Positions 57,326 through 64,000 of a DNA stretch of 64,000 bases are shown here, piece after piece (the first letter of the stretch is position 1; each line of letters opens with the position of its first letter). Origin of the DNA: Rhizodiscina lignyota (taxonomy: Eukaryota; Ascomycota; Dothideomycetes; Aulographales; Rhizodiscinaceae); NCBI GenBank assembly GCA_010015805.1, contig ML978125.1, positions 2,046,001-2,110,000 of the forward strand, given 5' to 3'. The translations under genes and the position numbers were made by a program. The notes under the pieces are model-generated. The model did not search any database and was not told where the DNA came from. It saw nothing but the letters and a program-made list of their open reading frames with translations.

Positions 57326-58587
57326 TGTTGAGATGCAGAGGTACGAATCGTACCTGAATAGCAGTACAATCTCCAATTTCTAGGCATTGCTTAACCAAAG
57401 GCTTTTATTGAGCGACTATAGTCAAAGTTGCGGCAAACGTCCCCCGATATCCGTCTCTTACAGTGTTCCGCGCAGAGTATAGATAAGTCGAGATAGCAGA
57501 GATAACAAGGTCCTAAGGGATCCCTTGTGAGGATATGGCAGGTATCTGCCATGATAACACACCCCAGACTATTAGCCTGATTCAAACCACATAAATTCCC
57601 GCAAGTTGACCAGTGGGGGGAGGTTGATCTCCGCAAAGAATCTGGTCTTGTTTCGACCCAGGTTCACGTCCGGGTCCAGATCATGCATGATCCTCGCATG
57701 GCCTTACCAAATCGTGCAAGACGACTGTGAAATGGAAAGGGGAATTTGCCCCATAACCGGCAAATGCATGTGGTAGAGTACAATCGGTGCGACTGATGGA
57801 TAGTCACTTCGTGGGCGTCCTCGCTAGCCCCCAGCCGTCAACCTGGGTTCTGGCTGCGATAGGGTTTGAGCGACCGATGTTCTCTGTACATTGCGCCATC
57901 ATTGGCGAAGTGAAGCGAACGAGTCGGTTCTGCGCTTGTGCTTGTGGGCTCGGATGTGTAGGTTGAAATAATGTAAAGAGGACAGAGTACCGACGGGAAA
58001 TGCGTCGTGGTTATTAATAGCCCCAGGGTTAGGGTTAGGGTTGACGTTGATGTATATATTTTTCGATATTCGACCACGTTGTCATTCGTATGTTACTGGA
58101 AGCTTATATTGTTATATTTGAACGCTACAGGTGTGGTTTGGCTCTTTTTATGGTCAATTTAGGTTGATGTTGACTGGCTGTACGATGGTTGCCTGTTCTC
58201 ATCTGTTTCTTATGAAAATGTATCAACGAATTATTAACATTTGAGGTGACGACGATTAGCACCCAGCCACACAAAAGGACCAAGCCAAATACGCAGGAAA
58301 GAACGATATCGAAGCATAAATACAACCGTATTCGTCATTTACGTGACAATAGCACAGGCGTCGTGCCCTGAAAACACAGTCGAATTTATGTCACCAGCAG
58401 GCACGTGGAATTGACATGGTCACGCAAGAGGACAGTACTTCCCCAGCGCCCAATGACGGGACTGCACAGTAGAACTTGGCTCATGTGCAAGGACATTAAC
58501 TCTTTTGACTCATACTATACATATGTGCTACGGTATCCACCCCTTATTGAAAACCATGAGACTAATTCACGTCCAACAAAATCGCAT
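57326..58587. other. Intergenic, 1.26 kb, with telomere-like repeat
   Basis: This is the promoter side of the permease and the 3' flank of KGD2. It is AT-rich with a short telomere-like repeat at 58025-58042 and no supported coding region. Confidence 0.45.
58025..58042. repeat. Short interstitial telomere-like repeat
   Basis: Three perfect tandem copies of AGGGTT, equal to the TTAGGG telomere unit of most filamentous fungi, are embedded in unique intergenic sequence. Confidence 0.85.
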
Positions 58588-60420
58588 TCATCCCAGAAGC
58601 ATTTTCCTTGGGTCCTCAATGTAGTCCTTGATCTTCACGAGGAAAGTCACCGCTTCTCGTCCATCCAGCAACCGATGGTCATATGTCAGAGCGAGATACA
58701 TCATCTGGATTGGTCAGCGACAAGAATCCGAATTGATTACACGACTTACAGGCCGAATTTCGATTTTACCGTTGACAACAACGGCCTTGTCCTTAATGGC
58801 GTGTAATCCAAGTACAGCCGTCTGCGGGAGATTGATGATTGGTGTTCCCATAAGTGATCCAAAGACACCGCCCTGCGGGTGTGAGAAGCATATCGATATA
58901 CACAGAAAGGGAGACTTACATTGCTGATGGTGAAAGTGCCACCAGCCATGTCCTCGATAGTAAGCTTGTTATCACGAGCCTTCTTACCGAGACCAGCAAT
59001 CGCAGCTTCGATGCCAACCAAATCCAATGATTCAGCGTTCCGAACCACTGGCGTGACAAGGCCCTTCTCGGTAGCAACTGCCACACTAATGTCGACATAA
59101 TCACGATAGACGATAGTATCTCCGCCGTTTGGCCCCTCGATAGACGCGTTGACTGCGGGGATCTCCTTCGCTGCTAGGACGCAGGCTCTTGAGAAAGCGC
59201 TCATGAAGCCAAGCTTCACGCCCGTCTTCTTCAGGATTTCGTCCTTGTACAACTTGCGGAACTCCATGAGCGATGACATGTCCACTTCGTTGAAGGTGGT
59301 CAGGGATGCGGCGGTATTCTGAGACTGCTTCAGACGTTCGGCAATTCGTAAGCGCATGCGGTTCATTTTGACCTGGCGCAAGGTAAGCATCCTATTCATA
59401 AGCAGGCCAGTAGAACCATACTCTTCTCTCTTCGCGACTACCAATAGGCGAGTCCGAGACTCTAGGTGTGGGTTCCTCCTTCTTCTTTGAAGGTTCAGGC
59501 TTCTTCTGCTGTGGCGGGGGTGATGGAGGTGGCGTTGGCTTTTTCTCCTCTTTAGGTGGCTCTGGTTTTGTCTCTTGCTTGGGCGGTTCGGGCGCTTTTT
59601 CTTCTTTTGGCGGCTCTGGCTTTGCCTCCTCCTGACCGCCCTTGGGTTGTGAGGGCGTCTCCTGTTTCTCAGAGGCTGGCTGCTTTGGCTCCTCCTTCGC
59701 AGTATCCTTTTTCTCACCTGAAGGCTCGCCACCACTCTCCATCTTTATCAGATCTTGCCCGACTGACACTGTGTCCTCTTCTTTGACAAGGAATTCTTTT
59801 ATGGTACCAGCTTCAGGCGCGTTGACGGCAACATCGATCTGCAAGAGGTCAGAGAGGGAGTTATATGGTGTTGGATGTACTGACCTTGTCGGTTTCGATG
59901 GTCGCAAGTTCATCATCTTGTTCAACGTAGTCGCCGACCTCTTTCCAAAACATTAGTCGTTTGCATGGACAGCAGGTAACCGCTTGTCTCGAGGCGCCTT
60001 AAACGTACGCTTGTTGAATTGTTTTAATGTTCCCTCCGTAATAGACTCTGCCATTTGTGGCACTTTGACAATGGTATCGGCTACGGCCAATTATTAGCGA
60101 CCCGTCTGCTGTGACTTGTAGTGCGACCTCACCATAATAGCGCGTCTGTATGCTGGTAATGGGATGAAACAACGACGGAGACGTCAGCGAGCCACGACTG
60201 CTTCTAGTCAGCACAGCAGATCGCAAAGTCTTTGAACATATACTTACTCCGCAGAAGACGCAAGGAGAAAGGATCTGGCATTGCTCGTTCGGCTTGAGAA
60301 GCTTCTTGACGTAGCTGTGGCTGGAGCTCTCGACAGTTGCGGAGTAAAACGAGCTCGACGAAGCGTTCGCAATGCGCTCCTAGAGGCGGGCAGCCTACAG
60401 AGACACTGTTGGCCTGCCAT
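58588..60420 (-). CDS. KGD2: Dihydrolipoamide succinyltransferase, E2 of 2-oxoglutarate dehydrogenase
   Basis: Eight exons (60248..60420, 60133..60200, 60009..60080, 59885..59940, 59422..59838, 58920..59372, 58750..58872, 58588..58704) join in phase to 492 residues. An Arg/Ser-rich mitochondrial presequence covers about residues 1-75. The lipoyl domain ([13 protein letters not shown] to [16 protein letters not shown]) has its lipoyl lysine in IETDKIDV. A long Pro/Glu/Lys-rich linker follows, and then the catalytic domain with [31 protein letters not shown] and the active-site DHRLLDGR. It transfers succinyl groups to CoA in the TCA cycle in the mitochondrial matrix. As in fungal E2o generally, a peripheral-subunit-binding domain is not evident. 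Its promoter is shared with a complex I subunit gene. Confidence 0.95.
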
Positions 60421-60750
60421 TGTAGCTCTCTGAAGTACAACTCCTGCGTTTCCACGTCTGAACGGCCAGGATAGAGAAAAGATGCGCGAATAACGTAGGC
60501 TGGAAGAAAACGGCATCATTGTTCGGCGGGAAGCTCTCGGGTCGCCGCTGACATAACCCACGCTAGTGCAGGTTCGGCTTGGCCATCGACCTCATCCATC
60601 AATGGAGCTTGCATCTCATCTTGAAGTGCCGATATCGACGCAGAGCAATCCGGAATAGGCCATTTCCAAAGCACGGCGAGTAGATGCTGTGGTTAGCGAG
60701 CGATTGAACTCGACCAAGCAGTGCTCGACCGTTCTCTCCACCGCTACAAC
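60421..60750. promoter_or_regulatory. Shared divergent promoter, KGD2 / NDUFB9
   Basis: Only 330 bp separate the two start codons, and both genes encode mitochondrial respiratory proteins. Both leaders must fit here, so control is probably shared. No specific factor site is assigned. Confidence 0.55.
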
Positions 60751-61214
60751 ATGGCATCACGCGAAGCAATCCAGTATGATCATCCCCTTGATGCGACCAG
60801 TTTCAAGATCAATCTACTTATTCTTAGTTTCTAGGAGCCTTTATCGGCGATCGCTCAAGCTCTCACTCGATTGGTGTGTGCACAGGTACCTCTGGCGCGG
60901 ACAGGCGATGTATATCCGATCACTCTTCGAAGCGAACAAGCACGTCAGAGAACCAAGACAACAACGAGTAGGCAATGCCTCCGACTATATGTATACTCTA
61001 GCTGATGTCGCATAGCTACTTATGGAGGAAACGGAAGCCTTGTTGCAGAAATGGAAGCACCCAGACCCATACCGACCGCCGACCGCACCAGGAGGTTCGA
61101 AATACGAACGTAACCTGCCTGCTCCTATTCTTGACCGTACGTACATCCATTTGCAGGCAATTGCGAGATCGCTGACTGACAAACTCTCTAGCTCCGCCAC
61201 CAATGCATGTATAA
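60751..61214 (+). CDS. NDUFB9: NADH dehydrogenase (complex I) LYR subunit, NDUFB9-type
   Basis: Four small exons (60751..60773, 60835..60967, 61016..61136, 61192..61214) join in phase to 99 residues. The 23-nt first exon (MASREAIQ) joins over a 61-nt intron to SLYRRSLKLSLDWCVHRYLW, which contains the LYR motif with its downstream basic residues. YIRSLFEANKHVREPRQQR and LLQKWKHPDPYRPPTAPGGS follow, then KYERNLPAPILDPPPPMHV, all typical of the fungal subunit. It is an accessory subunit of the complex I membrane arm in the inner mitochondrial membrane and, as an LYR protein, is expected to bind the acyl carrier protein. No exon alone looks like a gene. Confidence 0.9.
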
Positions 61215-61996
61215 TAGAGCGGGCAGTGACAGAAGCTTCCTGGGCACATATCCTCGCACTATGGCGTTTGAACCCCCATGTATATATCATCGCACAGAGC
61301 ATAGTCGAGAGTGACAATGGAAAAATGAATGGGAATATGTGTTTCCTTATTGACGAGAGACAAATATTTACATATGCCGGGCTTCCAATGCCATCAAACG
61401 CATCCTTAAGAAGAGCAAACTCTGCCCATCATTGAGATCTTGAGAGCTTACCTGACGGTAACGGATAGACTGCTCGGTAGCCCAATCGTTCCATTTCAAC
61501 AAAGGGCTCCATTGGAAATGAAATTGTCCCGTAGTGTACTGCTCGCTGATTGGCGCCTCTCAAATATCATGACCAAATTTTGGATACATGCATGTGTATA
61601 AATCGTCATCAAATGTGGACTGGAAAGTGAGTGTTGGACAACGAGGATTGGATAAAACATATCCTGGAGTTTATAAAGGTGATTTAATTTTCGTGTTTAC
61701 CGGACAGTGTTGTCTCGGGCGCGTTGAGCGCGTTAAGACGCGTCATCCATTGTTTCGATTTAAGAAACCGGACTCTAATCACGTAGATGTTTGAATTTGG
61801 ACAGAAAATTGAAGTGTGCAAGTTCATGAATTCCCATCCATGTCAGAATGACTGGAAGTAATGTACAACCCGAATGTACTGCCTCAGTGGGAATATGCCA
61901 TTATCCCATAAGCCGGAAACCCCATGATCATCTCAAATGAGCCACACCCATAGCCGCGCCGTGAAAAAGCAAGAGAAAGAAACCGTAACAATGCCT
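61215..61996. other. Intergenic, convergent 3' flanks
   Basis: This lies between NDUFB9 and histone H2A. It is AT-rich at about 61560-61860 with no supported gene. Confidence 0.4.
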
Positions 61997-62519
<523 letters not shown>

Positions 62520-63052
62520 TTTGAATGGGTTTGTTGTTGTGATGGGATCTGCGCGCCAAAAGTGACGTTAGAAACTGCGAGATAAGGAATTCGAGACCAA
62601 CAGGCCCAAAAACGCGTCCAAAGCGCGTAAAAAGCAGGTGACTTACGACTTGAAATGTGTTATGTGAGTTGAGATGTGGTTTGAGAGCGGTTTGGAAGAC
62701 GGACGATGGATGCAGCGGTTGTGGATGAAGAGAAAGAGGAGAGGAAGCTCGCTGGCGATGGGCGAGCAGGCTTATATACTAGCGCGGCGGGCCCCTCATC
62801 ACCATTCGCCCGCTGTGTTTTGATGTTGCGCGTGTCGGCCGTGCACCACTTCCCGAAGCGGCATGGCGCGTTGATGAGCTCGCCCTCCATCAGGTATAAG
62901 ATCGTTCCCTCCCACCTTCGCCGACTTTCTCTTCTCCTTCATCATCCACAACCGCTGCATCTCACGTCGCGCATCCACACCAGCTTACACAACTCAGCCC
63001 ACTCACACAGTCTTCTAATCTAACCACTTCACAACTCTCTCAAATCGTCCAA
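62520..63052. promoter_or_regulatory. Divergent H2A-H2B promoter
   Basis: This 533-bp region separates the two histone start codons. It holds a TATATAAG box for H2A on the minus strand (62771-62778), a TATAAG box for H2B on the plus strand (62895-62900), and the H2A 5' UTR intron (62549..62646, donor GTAAGT, acceptor GCGCAG). The H2B leader (about 62920-63052) is rich in CT and CA. Confidence 0.65.
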
Positions 63053-63655
63053 ATGGCTCCAAAGGCACAGAAGACTCCCACGACGGCCGGCAAGGCCCCA
63101 GCAGGCAAGGCGCCTGCTGAGAAGAAGGAAGCCGGAAAGAAGACCGCAGCTGCTGCCGGTGGTGAGAAGAAGAAGCGCACCAAGACCAGAAAGGAGACCT
63201 ACTCCTCCTACATCTACAAGGGTGAGTTTCACGCGTCTTCGCCTTGTTTTGACCCTACCCGACGCGCCTTATCGCGTGTTTTTTTCACGGTCAAAACAAG
63301 CTGCACTCTCACTCAATGAGGTCTGGATCCAGCTGACGCGTTTTGTTTTCTAGTCCTCAAGCAGGTGCACCCCGACACTGGTATCTCCAACCGCGCAATG
63401 TCGATTCTCAACTCTTTTGTCAACGATATCTTCGAGCGCGTCGCCACTGAGGCCTCCAAGCTCGCTGCCTACAACAAGAAGTCGACCATCTCATCCAGGG
63501 AGATTCAGACCTCGTATGTTCATTGCCTCTCCATTAGCTATCGCATTATCTGACCCAATCACAGTGTCCGTCTGATCCTGCCTGGTGAACTCGCCAAGCA
63601 CGCCGTGTCTGAAGGCACAAAGGCCGTCACCAAGTACTCTTCTTCATCCAAGTAA
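63053..63655 (+). CDS. HTB1: Histone H2B
   Basis: Three exons (63053..63221, 63354..63513, 63565..63655) encode 139 residues. The Lys/Ala-rich N-terminal tail ([20 protein letters not shown]) leads to [40 protein letters not shown] and the AVTKYSS C-terminus with the lysine that is ubiquitinated in the family. With H2A it forms the dimers that complete the nucleosome. It is divergently transcribed from H2A across a 533-bp promoter. Confidence 0.97.
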
Positions 63656-64000
63656 ACGGGCTTTCTTCCGTTTGCTTTCACTTTTCATCGACTCTCATCA
63701 GGCAGAACGGGTACGAGGATTGCTTGATATGAGCATGGGCAGGCTTCATGGGTGTTCACGGTTTTCTCTAATGCGTCATGGATGGGTGTCTCTTTGCTGA
63801 CCGCAACCGGGTTTTCATGATATCCCGCTGGTCTTCTGGAACGGATGTACAGTACATCGGGATAAAGAGGAAGGAATCCCAAGATTTGAACATCACTTTA
63901 CGCTTTCCAGCTTTGCATTCAAACATGAACTGTGATATCTTGCGAGTTCAGTGCGATTGAACAATCGTACTTCTCTGCCTATAAGAAGCTGGAGGCGGCG
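63656..64000. other. H2B 3' flank and window end
   Basis: No gene is supported between the H2B stop codon and the window end. A run of short frames on both strands is unconvincing. Confidence 0.4.

Overview
This window looks like chromosomal DNA of a filamentous ascomycete, probably a Dothideomycete of the Capnodiales/Mycosphaerellales type (inferred from gene content and style; no species can be named). Support comes from dense protein-coding genes with short introns (mostly 47-125 nt, GT..AG, with CTAAC-like branch points), the fungus-specific DASH subunit Dam1, Zn2Cys6 and fungal C2H2 regulators, DAL5-type transporters, and the SQEL-ended histone H2A. No tRNA, rRNA, CRISPR, retroelement or virus-like element was recognised. 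All exon models below were built by hand by matching splice sites and reading phase.

Left part (1-16.2 kb): the 3' end of a TGS1-type cap hypermethylase; a small secreted protein whose ATG is out of phase; a HAD phosphatase; a 7-exon DAL5-type permease; a MARVEL-like membrane protein; a CorA-like protein with the GMN motif; then three co-oriented coiled-coil genes (11.8-16.2 kb), two of them clearly paralogous and two with cysteine clusters, which form the most unusual block of the window.

Middle (16.2-39 kb): a YTP1-like membrane protein, a quinone-oxidoreductase-like MDR enzyme, a C2H2 protein, a secreted GH3 beta-xylosidase, a MITE-like inverted-repeat element beside an orphan ORF, a Zn2Cys6 regulator, a tetraspanning membrane protein, a stand-alone PII/NIF3-type domain protein, a Sec14-type lipid-transfer protein, DAM1 and a second DAL5-type permease.

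Right part (39-64 kb): MOG1, a GCNA/SprT-type nuclear protease, MOB1, a YrdC-domain protein, GlcNAc-6-phosphate deacetylase, a Mug190/tricalbin-like ER tether, a cytochrome P450, an amino-acid permease, KGD2 divergent from complex I subunit NDUFB9 (a shared 330-bp promoter for two respiratory genes), and the divergent H2A/H2B pair. Most genes are housekeeping. The accessory flavour lies in the coiled-coil cluster, the xylosidase, the P450, the nutrient permeases and the secreted protein. No secondary-metabolite backbone gene is visible, so the P450 stands alone here.
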